From Siphonodentalium dalli (lineage: Eukaryota > Mollusca > Scaphopoda > Gadilida > Siphonodentaliidae), in contig CP136065.1 of assembly GCA_032622095.1 (NCBI GenBank), forward strand, positions 56,729,949-56,793,948: a stretch of DNA of 64,000 nt, read 5' to 3'. This document shows positions 1-12,600 of the stretch, piece after piece. The first letter of the stretch is position 1. Each line of letters starts with the position of its first letter. The position numbers and the translations under genes are program-made. Below the pieces are notes generated by a model, which did not search any database, had not been told where the DNA came from, and saw nothing but the letters and a program-made list of their open reading frames with translations.

Positions 1-537
1 GGAATTTTTTTTTTTTAGGAGTTAACTTTTGTTATAAAAATCTATATTCCGCCAAGATACGTTACATCTGTGCCGTATCCACTAATGCTGCACGAAGTGG
101 TCATTCATGTACATTTAGTATATTTTCAAAACCCATGTTCCCTTCAGCACTTTTTTAGACCTTATAGACCCATTTAGCTCCACACTGATGTATCGAAAAT
201 GGCTCACTTCGGCATTTCACAGTATCCGCATTCTCAACCCAGAATCCTTACGTGAGGACGACATAAAGAGTGTTTGTCTCACTTATGCTCGGAAAGTAGA
301 AAACGGCTGATAAATTTCGATAACCTCGGCAGGTCTTTTCATGACATTTGTCGAGTATTTTTCGCCCCTTTTGTATCGCAGAAATGTCACAAAATCGACA
401 AATTACAGTATCAAATTGAGCTTGGAAATGTGTGTGCCTATTTATATGGCCCTTGCGTATTGAACGTGTACCAATATACGACAGTGCCATGAGGAGTACG
501 AGTGGTTTAAATATAATTTATCTCTACTTGCTCACAG
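1..537. other. Non-coding, no gene recognised
   Basis: AT-rich sequence without a convincing exon on either strand. It ends in a TTGCTCACAG splice acceptor for the exon at 538. If the chitobiase starts further upstream, this is intron. One copy of the dispersed motif ATAAAGAGTG lies near 263. Confidence 0.4.
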
Positions 538-602
538 GTTGGAACAACAAATCAGACAGGTACCCGAGGTAGAACGCATCTACAGAGAACCCGTCGACAG
601 AG
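538..602 (+). CDS. Chitobiase exon A (N-terminal, tentative)
   Basis: A 65 bp segment bounded by TTGCTCACAG and the donor GTATGT. Only one of its two open frames leaves a single base at the end, which is what exon B needs: the codon G|AT joins them as Asp. It encodes about 21 charged residues beginning LEQQIRQVPEVERIY. The link rests on phase and good splice sites, not on a conserved motif. It starts in phase, needing two bases from an unseen upstream exon. Confidence 0.5.
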
Positions 603-3600
603 GTATGTCTCACAAATTGTCATTTCTTTTTCACAATAATTATTGATCTATTGAGAGGTACGGCCGGTGGGTGATTTAGGACATAAAAACAAAATAGTTT
701 TATGTCGAAATTCCGAGAAGTTATATTCGAGATAAGATCTCGTAAATTTCGAGATAACTTTACTTATAATTATCTATATACGTCCGTTTCACATTACATG
801 CAACTCAAATGGAGAGAAACGACATCATCTTCGCTGCCGTCCAAGATTTTTTTTACTGCCAATCTTTATGGTGTGTTCCATGTATGTTCGGAATATGGTG
901 CTTGTTAAAGATACGGGCGGTGTTGGATGTGGGTATGCTGTTCAAATATTCACCTCCGTCAAAAACCGCCATAAACAGAAAGAATAGTAAAATATAGGCT
1001 GACCTTGTTCTTATACCAATCAGAAATATGGCATAAACAGTATGTTATTGTCAATTAGTTTTCCTTTATTATAAATGTAAACAAAAGCAAAAAAACGTTA
1101 CATTACCTGGCTTTTGTTTAGATCCGGATATGGTAAACATAAAGAGGGTCATTTGTTACTATTTTCCTTATATGGAAATAATAAAGAGCGTTTATATAAT
1201 TTGTGTGTAATTAACCAATAGAATTGCGCTGTGTTATGTAAACAGACGCAAAACTTATGTAACACTGGCAGGCTCTTGTTTAAGTAAACCATCGTACGGC
1301 TTGACGACAAGACACTATTTACGCGCTGATTATGTTTGGCATATGAACAAAACTATATATATTTTAATATTCCTTCTGTTGATGGCGATTTGAACAAATA
1401 TGAATATTTCTGCAACGAACGCCGCCCGTGCCTTTAAAATGTATCGTCAAACATCACCTGTCCATTTCTTAATCACTATAAGTGCCGCGTCAAAGAGGTT
1501 CTGGTGAACATTTCAAGATTACCCATTACAATTCCATATAGTAGGGATTATTTCGAATGCCGCACAACTATATATATATAGCTAGGGTGGTGTAGATTTT
1601 AGTCCGGCTGCGTGTCGCTGAATTGGTCATTGTCGCATGGTTTGTGCAAAATTACGCCCAGGATCTCATATACGCGCAAAAAGACACCCAGGATCTGCCA
1701 AATGTGCAAAAAGTCACCCAACATCTCAAAGTCGATCCAAAGATACGGGATACGGAACTACGCTGCAAGTCAAACTGAAAGCGAAAGAAATTACTATTCA
1801 AAATCAGTTGAAATTCCGCTCCGATCAAAACAAATACTTATAATGATAATTATTAGCAGACGACTAAACTAAAATCGCGTTTTAATGAGATATCGATATG
1901 CTGGGAGACTTTTAGCACATTTGGAGAACCAATTCAGCCTATGTGTCAGCCATATTTAGAATATACATTTTCTACAGCCTTCCACAATTTCCAAGTGGAG
2001 CCGACTGCCAATTTCCAACCAGCGAAGTTAACTAGGACCGAATTGTGGGTGGGTGGGTTGGTGGGTGGGCAGCTGATATCAGTAGATATTATAGTGTGCG
2101 CATGGAGCCATTTCATAAACGTGCCCCCGAACAGTATTGTAACACAGGCACCTGATGGGACAAAATGACCCCATGCAATCCCAAAAGCACATGCCTGTGT
2201 ATGGTAGGCCTATTACTTTAAATTCATGCTCTATACATTATCCGGGAGGGTGACAAGAGCTCACTTCCGCCCTCCCGGAAGTCATGTCCAATCGAGGGCG
2301 AACCAAGAGTATTTGTATAGACTCGGACCCCCAAGAATGCGACATGAGACCATGTCACCCTTCCGGAAAATGGATAACGTAGGCCTATTTGTTCACGACA
2401 TGTCAAGGTCGTCGAGTTTATAAGCCAGTCAAAAGTGTGTTTAATCTCTAAACAGTTGGAACGTTTGTTGTGGTCATAAATGTTGGCATTACCTGATTTT
2501 GGAACATTTTCATGGACCAATGCATTAAAGATGCATTACCCGAATTAACGCTTACAAATTACTATTTCTTTGACTTCGGGGGTAAAACATATTTGATTCG
2601 AGTCGATGAACCCACCCATCAAAGCTCATAGTTATCAGATATCGATTTTGATATGTATATGCTTTGTGATCTATCGTAGTTGGTCGTTCGTATGGAATCC
2701 TATTACGGCCACTTGCTAATGGCGCTTTCGGCGCACTTTTTGTCGCTTTCGGCGCTTTCGGCGCGCGCGCCGAAAGCGACAAAAAGTGCGCCATTAGCGT
2801 TGTTTCGGCGCGCGCCGAAAGCGCCGAAAGCGCCGAAAGCGACAGAAAGTGCGCCATTAGCGCGGTGCGCCATTAGGGCATTCGGCGCGGTGCGCCATTA
2901 GCGCATGTATACAATTAAGTATGTGATCAGCCCAGCAGGGGTGCCGGAAGAGGGGGCAGCTGATCCCCTGCCCTTGACCAAGGGGGCAGGAATGCTGTGT
3001 TTAATCTCGTGTTTTTTATAGCAAAATGTAACTTTTTGGGTCCAAATACCACCAATTTCACAAGGAATATTAATTTTTTGTCAAAAACGCCATAAAAACC
3101 GACAAATACCTTTAAAATAGGGATTTTTGCCACAATGAATTTATGGTTGTTTTTTCCGAGTTTGCGGAGAAAATTCCCTTTTTTGGGCAGAAAAGTGCCA
3201 TTTTTGTAGGCTCTCCCCCCCCCCCCCCGATGCCCTTGGATGCTCCCGGCACCTCAGTGCAGATCGGACATGGCCATATGTGTACAATGTATAGGCCTAT
3301 GTATCAATTTTAAAAGGGAGGGGCTGAATTTTGCTGTAGATACACCTCTAAATGCTATAATTTGTCATTATTCAGATTTAAAATTATTTATTAATATGGT
3401 ACTTAACACATGTATGAATTTTCACTATAAATGAGTCTAAATATAGTCAAGTGATTAGTATGCATACATTTGAGCAACTTTTTAAGTGAGTGTTGCCGCA
3501 TGTAATTAAATGTAATATAATGAAAAAGTCTGTTAATAATTGAACACCACAACTGACTGTCACTAGCTGTGATAGACTTGCAGTGAATATATTGATTTTG

Positions 3601-6600
3601 AGTAATTGGCAATCATGAATATTTTTGTGGGACAAACCCCAGCTTCTGGCATGATTCAGGGTACGTTCATACGCTGGCAAGTTTGCAAGGTACATTTTTG
3701 TGGGCATTTCGTCATAGAAAACCACATGGTGCCAGAATATGAACGGAAATATGCACCTAACATGCATCTTTACCAGAGCGAAAGACATCGGAAGTAACAT
3801 TTATATAGTTCCACTTGTACTACCAGTGCTACCTCCAAATACCTGTATGATTTATTCTTGTGAGATAATTTGCATGATATTTACAGGCAAATTCCGGTAG
3901 CATCGTTACCAGTGGAACTACAGAGATTTATTTCGCACGTATACTAGTAGTTAGCCCCCCAACTTTGGTCAAAAGTATAACAGTTGGAAATTTCATACTT
4001 GCCAAAACATTAGTTGGAAATTTCACACCAACAATAGGTGAAATATGTTCTTGTAGTTTGATTATAAAACAATTTATTGGGGGGGGGGGGAAATGTTTCT
4101 ATGTTTGGTAAAAACTTTGGACAGAAATGGTCATCAGTTGGAAATTTTCCAACCTTAGGGGGGGTAACAGATTGGAAATTTCCAACACTTGGAAAGCTTG
4201 TGTCCTGGTCCCTCCCCCGTGGCCAGTCAAAAACTTCTAGTTAATTTAAGAAAACAATATTGTCATACATTTGGTCAACATTGTCATTGGAATTGTCATC
4301 AGTTGGAAATTTTCCAACCTAAGTGGGGGTGTAGGGTTTAAATTTACAACGGTAGGAAGGCTTGAGGCTAGTGTAGATGTTACGATTTCAAAATTTTCTT
4401 GTTAAGATTTCTAAATTTTCGCACACCGGATCGAACCATGGTCGGCCCGGTGTGTCATTGCCCCACATCCACATGGCCAATACAAAACTGCTAATTTTAC
4501 TACATTTGGTCAAATTTGTGGACAGAAATGGTCATCACTTGAAGAATTTTCCAACCTGAGGGGAGTATGAGGTTTGAAATTTTCAAATAACTAATAAATG
4601 TTCAGGTTAAAATATCTGTCAATGTTCTCATACCAGGAATATAGAAATATAAAACCATGGCTTATGAATATATTAGAAATTAGGCCTGACTGAGGTTCAA
4701 GGGGGGGGGGGGGGTGCAAATGGAATTATTCAAAAACTTGTGTTGGTCTGATTCTGACTAAAGGGGGGATGCAGTTGGAATTTCCCAAGGTGGACACCCC
4801 CCCCCCAAACATGTAGTTGAAATTGAAGTCAGAAGAACCCCTCCCCCCAGATTGTGCCATGAAACTTTACTCTGCATAGTGCTTGTAGAGATATTATTCC
4901 ATCAGTGCAAAACATGGGAACTTTTTTTATGTTCTAACATGGAACTTTATAACATTGAACAAACAAGGCAGAGAACATGTTGGACTCTCCGTTACCACAT
5001 CCCTGCATCCATGCGAATGGGGGGGGGGGGGTTCAGGAGCTGTGGCTTTTGAAGTTCACTCACCTAATTGTAATTCCATATTTCTGATAAAACTTATAGA
5101 TAATTTCACGGTGTGTAAAATTTAGAAAAAAATTGTCAACAATAAACGCCTCCATTTTAATGGCATACAGAAGTTACACCTCGTTACGCATGCCGGAAAC
5201 GCTGCACTTTTTGTCGCTTTCGGCGCGTTACTAACGGCGCATATTTTGTCGCTTTCGGCGCGGTGCGCCGAAAGCGCCGAAAGCGACAAAAAGTGCGCCG
5301 TAACGGCGCATATTTTGTCGCTTTCGGCGCTTTCGGCGCGCGCCGAAATAACGCTAATGGCGCACATTTTGTCGCTTTCGGCGCACCGCGCCGAAAGCGC
5401 CGAAAGCGCCGAAAGCGACAAATAGTGCGCCGTTACGGCGCACTTTTTGTCGCTTTCGGCGCTTTCGGCGCTTTCGGCGCTTTCGGCGCTTTCGGCGCTT
5501 TCGGCGCGTTACTAATGGCGCACTTTTTGTCGCTTTCGGCGCTTTCGGCGCATCGCGCCGAAAGCGCCGAAAGCGCCGAAAGCGCCGAAAGCGCCATTAG
5601 CAAGTGGCCGTAATAGGATTCCATACGTTCGACCCACTCCTCCCCCCGCTTCATTCGAGTCCGTCCTCATGCACTGTGTGCTTAATCTCAGCTCATCTGC
5701 ATTATCTTTTAGATTTCCTTCCAAGGGGGGGGGGGGGGGGGTACTTTCCCGAAAAACATTGAGAATCGGCCTTGTTAATTTAGTTTTATGAAAGCTTGCC
5801 AGTCGTTTTTTTTCTCTCCGTTGATGAAGCCCATAAAATTGGTTGAAAATGGTTGGAAATTTTCCAACTGATAGCTATTTCAGTCCAAAACATTACAGCG
5901 AAAGTAAAAAAATATTCGACTTTTAGTTAAAAAAAAACAAACAAACAAACAAATCGTACAATACATACTGGAATGAAAATTAAACAATATTAACCTATTT
6001 TCGGTCTAAAATTTGAAAAATTTGCCAAAAGTTGGGAGGGGTGGCAATTTCCCCGCTGTCCCAGATCTTTTCATGATCATAATATATGCTTCTCGTATTC
6101 TAGAGAGCAAATAATTTTCTATATATATGTTTTCAGATCCAACCTGGAAAACTTTAGATAAAGTATTTCTTGATTATTTCGCTGAGCACGTCGAAGTGAA
6201 AGTGTCTATTCGCCACACTCGACAGGACAAGACGTTTCCGGTGAGAATATTATTCAAGAATAGAGGAAATTCACCAATAGAGGGCGGAACATGGGATATA
6301 TTTTTCTATTCTTTGTGGATGGTCGATGATGTACACACAGGGAACAAAAATGGCACAATGAAAATGAAGCTGTCTCATGTTAATGGATGCCTGTTCAAGC
6401 TATGGCCTGTTTTTGGGTTCCAGAAGCTAGAACCAGAAGAGACGCGATTCGTGGAACTGACTTTAAGACATCCAATCACGACAAAATCTTTGATCATGCC
6501 CAACTGGTACATCAGTGCGAGTGGGGTGCAACCAAGTGTAATCAAAAGTACAATCAGCGGCGAGGAAGGTTTGGCATGGGGTTTTGATTCCAAAGACAAC

Positions 6601-9600
6601 AACGCTTTCCTCGAGAGGAGGTTTAATATCAATAGGAAAGTACGTCCACGACAAAGGAAAGATAACTGGATCATACCGAAACCTGTACAAGAAAATGTTG
6701 ACGAATCAAGTTCGATGTCAACCCACTCTCCATCTTGGCCAATCATCGCAGAAAAGGGTCTGGAGAATGAAGCTGAATTTCTTGCGGGTGAGTTAGTTAT
6801 TATGGCACAGGGTCTGCGGAATGAAGCTGAATTTCTTGCGGGTGAGTTAGTATTATAGCACAGGGTCTAGCTGCGGAATGAAGCTGAATTTCTTGCGGGT
6901 GAGTTAGTATTATAGCACAGGGTCTGCGGAATGAAGCTGAAATTCTTGCGGGTGAGTTAATATTATAGCACAGGGTCTGCGGAATGAAGCTGAGTTTCTT
7001 GCGGGTGAGTTAGTATTATAGCACAGGGTCTGCGGAATGAAGCTGAGTTTCTTGCGGGTGAGTTAGTATTATAGCACAGGGTCTAGCTGCGGAATGAAGC
7101 TGAAATTCTTGCGGGTGAGTTAATATTATAGCACAGGGTCTGCGGAATGAAGCTGAATTTCTTGCGGGTGAGTTAGTATTATAGCACAGGGTCTGCGGAA
7201 TGAAGCTGAGTTTCTTGCGGGTGAGTTAGTATTATAGCACAGGGTCTAGCTGCGGAATGAAGCTGAATTTCTTGCGGGTGAGTTAGTATTATAGCACAGG
7301 GTCTAGCTGCGGAATGAAGCTGAATTTCTTGCGGGTGAGTTAGTATTATAGCACAGGGTCTGCGGAATGAAGCTGAATTTCTTGCGGGTGAGTTAATATT
7401 ATAGCACAGGGTCTAGCTGCGGAATGAAGCTGAATTTCTTGCGGGTGAGTTAGTATTATAGCACAGGGTCTAGCTGCGGAATGAAGCTGAATTTCTTGCG
7501 GGTGAGTTAGTATTATAGCACAGGGTCTGCGGAATGAAGCTGAATTTCTTGCGGGTGAGTTAGTATTATAGCACATGGTCTGCGGAATGAAGCTGAATTT
7601 CTTGCGTGTGAGTTAATATTATAGCACATGGTCTGCGGAATGAAGCTGAATTTCTTGCGGGTGAGTTAGTATTATAGCACAGGGTCTAGCTGCGGAATGA
7701 AGCTGAATTTCTTGCGGGTGAGTTAGTATTATAGCACAGGGTCTAGCTGCGGAATGAAGCTGAATTTCTTGCGGTGAGTTAGTATTATAGCACAGGGTCT
7801 AGCTGCGGAATGAAGCTGAATTTCTTGCGTGTGAGTTAATATTATAGCACAGGGTCTAGCTGCGGAATGAAGCTGAATTTCTTGCGGTGAGTTAGTATTA
7901 TAAAACAGGGTCTGCGGACTGAAGCTGAATTTCTTGTGGTGAGTTAGTATTATAGCACATGGTCTGCGGAATGAAGCTAAATTTCTTGCGGATGAGTTAG
8001 TATTATAGCACAGGGTCTAGCTGCGGAATGAAGGTGAATTTCTTGCGGGTGAGTTAGTATTATAGCACATGGTCTGCGGAATGAAGCTGAATTTCTTGCG
8101 TGTGAGTTAATATTATAGCACAGGGTCTGCGGAATGAAGCTGAATTTCTTGCGGGTGAGTTAATATTATAAGAACGAACGAACGAATTCAGAGATCATCG
8201 GGCTAGATCGAGATTGGCTCTTGGCTGAGGAAATTTGTATTTAAACAATGTCACCACATAATGGAGGTACGATTGGCGCGAGTGATAATATAATTAGTTA
8301 TTATTAGTATTTGTATTTTGGAGGTAAAAAGTAATGATACACTTGTATTCGATTTTGGTTACTGTTGTGCTCTGGATGGCGATACAGATAATTAATCAGA
8401 TTGAAATGTTTGAATGTGAGGTTTGTCAATATGTGAGTCAGCCACGTGACAAATTGTAATTCCGTGCAATCAGTGGCACCAGAAATAACCAAGGCATAAT
8501 TATCACATCATATTTTCTCTTACCCCTAATGCCAGTCTCTTTGAAAAGCCGAGAAAAAATTCCATCAGATGCACGTCCCTGTGATAGAGATATAGAGGAT
8601 CTCACATGAGTTTCTATTTTATACGGAATTTATCAACCGAGTTCACTAAATTCGATTTGAGCCGAGGTTTACCGAGGCTCAAATAGCATTTAGAGGACGA
8701 GGTTGATAAATTACGTATACAATAGAACGAGTGTGAGATACCTTTTATCACATGATCAAATAAACCCGAAGCAACGCGAAATATTCATCGAAAACAACAA
8801 TCATAAACTACAGCGATCGCAAGTTATTTGAAGAACGCCATGACGTCATCGCACGCGCTGATATTAAACGTGTCTATTACCGATAATTATGAAACTGCTT
8901 TTATGGCCAAATTATGTGATAAAATTCCTTTTCTGTATAGGTGGATTCCCTCCATTCCCTCAGACCATGCGTGATTTCTTTTGGTAGCAGACCATTTCAA
9001 GGCGGAATCCAATATACATAAAAGCCGATAACTGTTACAAACACTGCTTCGTGGTTGGTTATATTTAAATTGCGAAATCGGAGGTCAATGACATGATGAC
9101 AATTTTCCCATGCATAGAGATACACAGAAAATGTTATTATACAGAATACAGGCGACAAATTCATAATTCATTTTTAGCTCAACTTACTTGTAAGTTTGAG
9201 CTATTGCCATGGTTTGGCGTCCGTCGTCCGTGTGTCCGTGTGTCCGTGTGTGCGTGTGTTCGTGTGTGCGTGTGTGCGTGTGTGCGTGTGTCAGTCAACA
9301 ATTTCCTTTGGCGCGGGCTACAGGTTGTACCTTTGGTCTGATCTTCATGAAATTTGTCATGAATGTTGACATTGACATGTAGATGGGAACGAGTCATTTT
9401 TGGGTCATTCGGCCAAAAAACATGGCCGCTGGCAGCCATTTTGGATTTCAAGATTCAATCCATTGGCGCGGCCTACAGGTCGTACTGTTCATCTGATCAT
9501 CATGAAATTTGTCATTGATGTTAATAATGACATGTAGATGGGAACGAGTGATTTTGGGGTCGTTCGGCCAAAAAACATGGCTGCCAGCAGCCATCTTGGA

Positions 9601-12600
9601 TTTTACTCTTTGCATGACTAAATCCTTTGGCGCGGGCTACAGGTCGTTGTTTTGGTCGGAAGTTTATGAAATTTGCCATGGATGTTAACACTGTCATGTA
9701 GATGGGAACGAGTGATTTTGGAGTTGTTCGGCCAAAAAACATGGCCGCCAGCAGTCATCTTGGATTTTACTCTTTGCATGACTAAATCCTTTGGCGCGGG
9801 CTACAGGTTGTACCTTTGGTCTAATCTTTATGAAATTTGTCATGAATGTTGACATTGACATGTAGATGGGAACGAATCAATGTGGGGTCATTCGGCCAAA
9901 AAACATGGCCGCTGGTGGCCATCTTAGATTTCAAAATTCAATCCATTGGCGCGGGCTACAAGTCGTACTGTTCGTCTGATCATCATGAAATTTGTCATGG
10001 ATGTTAATATTGACATGTAGATGGGAACGAGTCATTTTGGGGTTGTTCGGCCAATAAACATGGCCACCAGCAGCCATCTTGGATTTTACTCTTTGCATGA
10101 CTAAATCCTTTGGCGCGGGCTACAGGTCGTAGCTTCGATCGGAACATCATGAAATTGGTCATGGATGTTAACAATGACATGTAGATTGGAACGAGTGATT
10201 TTGGGGTCGTTCGGCCGAAAAATATGGCCGCCAGCAGCCATCTTGGATTTTACTCTTTGCATGACTAAATCCTTTGGCCCGGGCTACAGGTCGTACCTTT
10301 GGTCTGATCTTTATGAAATTTGTCATGAATGTTGACATTGACATGTAAATGGGAACGAGTCATTTTGGGGTCATTCTGCCAAAAAACATGGCCGCTGGCA
10401 GCCATCTTGGATTTCAAGATTCAATCCATTGGCGCGGGCTACAGGTCGTACTGTTCGTCTGATCATCATGAAATTTGTCATGGATGTTAATATTGACATG
10501 TAGATGGGAACGAGTCGTTTTGGGGTTGTTCGGCCAATAAACATGGCCACCAGCAGCCATCTTGGATTTTACTCTTTGCATGACTAAATCCTTTGGCGCG
10601 GGCTACAGGTCGTAGCTTCGATCAGAACATCATGAAATTTGTCATGGATGTTAACAATGACATGTAGATGGGAACGAGTGATTTTGGGGTCGTTCGGCCG
10701 AAAAACATGGCCGCCAGCAGCCATCTTGGATTTTACTCTTTGCATGACTAAATCCTTTGGCGCGGGCTACAGGTCGTAGCTTTGATCGGAACATCATGAA
10801 ATTTGTCATGGATGTTAACAATGACATGTAGATGGGAACGAGTGATTTTGGAGTTGTTCGGCCGAAAAACATGGCCGCCAGCAGCCATCTTGGATTTTAC
10901 TCTTTGCATGACTAAATCCTTTGGCCCGGGCTACAGGTCGTACCTTTGGTCTGATCTTTATGAAATTTGTCATGAATGTTGACAATGACATGTAGATGGG
11001 AACGAGTCATTTTGGGGTCATTCGGCCTAAAAACATGGCCGCTGGCAGCCATCTTGGATTTCAAGATTCAATCCATTGGCGCGGGCTACAGATCGTACTG
11101 TTCGCCTGATCATCATGAAATTTGTCATTGATGTTAATAATGACATGTAGATGGGAACGAGTGATTTCGGTGTCGTTCGGCCAAAAAACATGGCCACCAG
11201 CAGCCATCTTGTATTTTACTCTTTGCATGACTAAATCCTTTGGCGCGGGCTACAGGTCGTACCTTTGGCTGATCTTTATGAAATTTGTCATGAATGTTGA
11301 CATTGACATGTAGATGGGAACGAGTAATTTTGGGGTCATTCGGCCAAAAAACATGGCCGCTGGCAGCCATCTTGGATTTCAAGATTCAATCCATTGGCGC
11401 GGGCTACAGGTCGTACTGTTCGTCTGATCATCATGAAATTTGTCATTGATGTTAATAATGACATGTAGATGGGAACGAGTGATTTTGGGGTCGTTCGGCC
11501 AAAAAACATGGCTGCCAGCAGCCATCTTGGATTTTACTCTTTGCATGACTAAATCCTTTGGCGCGGGCTACAGGTCGTTGTGTTGGTCGGAAGTTTATGA
11601 AATTTGTCATGGATGTTAACACTGACATGTAGATGGGAACGAGTGATTTTGGAGTCGTTCGGCCAAAAAACATGGCCGCCAGCAGCCATCTTGGATTTTA
11701 CTCTTTGCATGACTAAATCCTTTGGCGCGGGCTATAGGTCGTGCCTTTGGTCTAATCTTTATAAAATTTGTCATGAACGTTGACATTGACATGTAAATGG
11801 GAACGAATCATTGTCGGGTCATTCGACCAAAAAACATGGCTGCTGGCGGCCATCTTGGATTTCAAAATTCAATCCATTGGCGCGGGCTACAGGTCGTACT
11901 GTTCGTCTGATCATCATGAAATTTGTCATGAATGATAACAATGACATGTAGATGGGATCGAGTCGTTTTGGGGTCATTTGATCAAAAAACATTGCCGCCA
12001 GCAGCCATCTTGGATTTTACTCTTTGCATGACTAAATCCTTTGGTGCGGGCTACAGGTCGTAGCTTTAGTCAAATGGTCATGAAATTTGTCATTAATTAT
12101 AACAATGACATGTAGATGGGAACGAGTCGTTTTGGGGTCATTCGGTCAAAAAACATTGCCACCAGCATTTTACTTTTTGCATGACTAAATCCTTTGGCGT
12201 GGGCTACAGGTCATACCTTTGGTCTGATATTTATTAAATTTGTCATGAATGTTGACATTGACATGTAGATGGGAACGAATCATTGTGGGGTCATTCGGCC
12301 AAAAAACATGGCTGCCAGCGGCCATCTTGGATTTCAAAATTCAATCCATTGGCGCGGTCTACAGGTCGTACTGTTCGTCTGATCATCATGAAATTTGTAT
12401 GTCGTAGCTTTGGTCAGATCTTCATAAAATTTGTCATGGATGTTAACAATTATACGTAGATGGGAACGAGTTCTTTTGGGGTCAATTGGCCAAAAAAAAT
12501 GGCCACTAGCAGCCATCTTGTATTTTACTCTTTGCATCACTAAATCCTTTGGCGCATGTTAGACATTTCAATTAGCACCTTTCCTATTCCTCCATTTACT

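Larger units (their letters stand above)
2691..5625. mobile_element. Foldback (FB-like) element with subrepeat arms and 6 bp target duplication
   Basis: The two ends are inverted copies starting TATGGAATCCTATTACGGCC and run into arms made of short GC-rich subrepeats (GCGCTTTCG and its complement, interspersed with GCACTTTTTGTCGC blocks). The arms are at 2691-2905 and 5203-5625. The direct repeat CGTTCG flanks both sides (2685-2690 and 5626-5631). Terminal inverted repeats made of internal tandem subrepeats are characteristic of Foldback transposons. The 2.3 kb middle has no transposase; it holds poly-G tracts and TTGGAAATTTCCAAC repeats. It is inserted in chitobiase intron 1. Confidence 0.8.

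Noticed and set aside
4405-4480. Possible tRNA gene or SINE from a GGTTCGATCCGG match on the minus strand
   Set aside because: No A box at the right distance and no cloverleaf; only the short stem CACACCGG/CCGGTGTG is present.
5122-5724. Stop-free frames rich in Ala, Ser, Leu, Lys and Arg on both strands (also 2552-2901)
   Set aside because: They are translations of the GCGCTTTCG subrepeats in the foldback arms; the period is a multiple of three, so frames stay open by chance.
7346-7576. Minus-strand repetitive frame with PCAIILTHPQEIQLHSAA units
   Set aside because: Antisense reading of the splice-donor minisatellite; variants of 53 and 57 bp break it.
6756-8170. CRISPR-like regular repeat
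   Set aside because: Units are contiguous with no unique spacers, and the host is a eukaryote.
9179-12540. Several minus-strand open frames of 68-90 codons with FFGRTTPKSLVPIYM-like text
   Set aside because: They follow the monomers of the tandem array and recur with frameshifts; no start context, splice sites or conservation of coding were seen.
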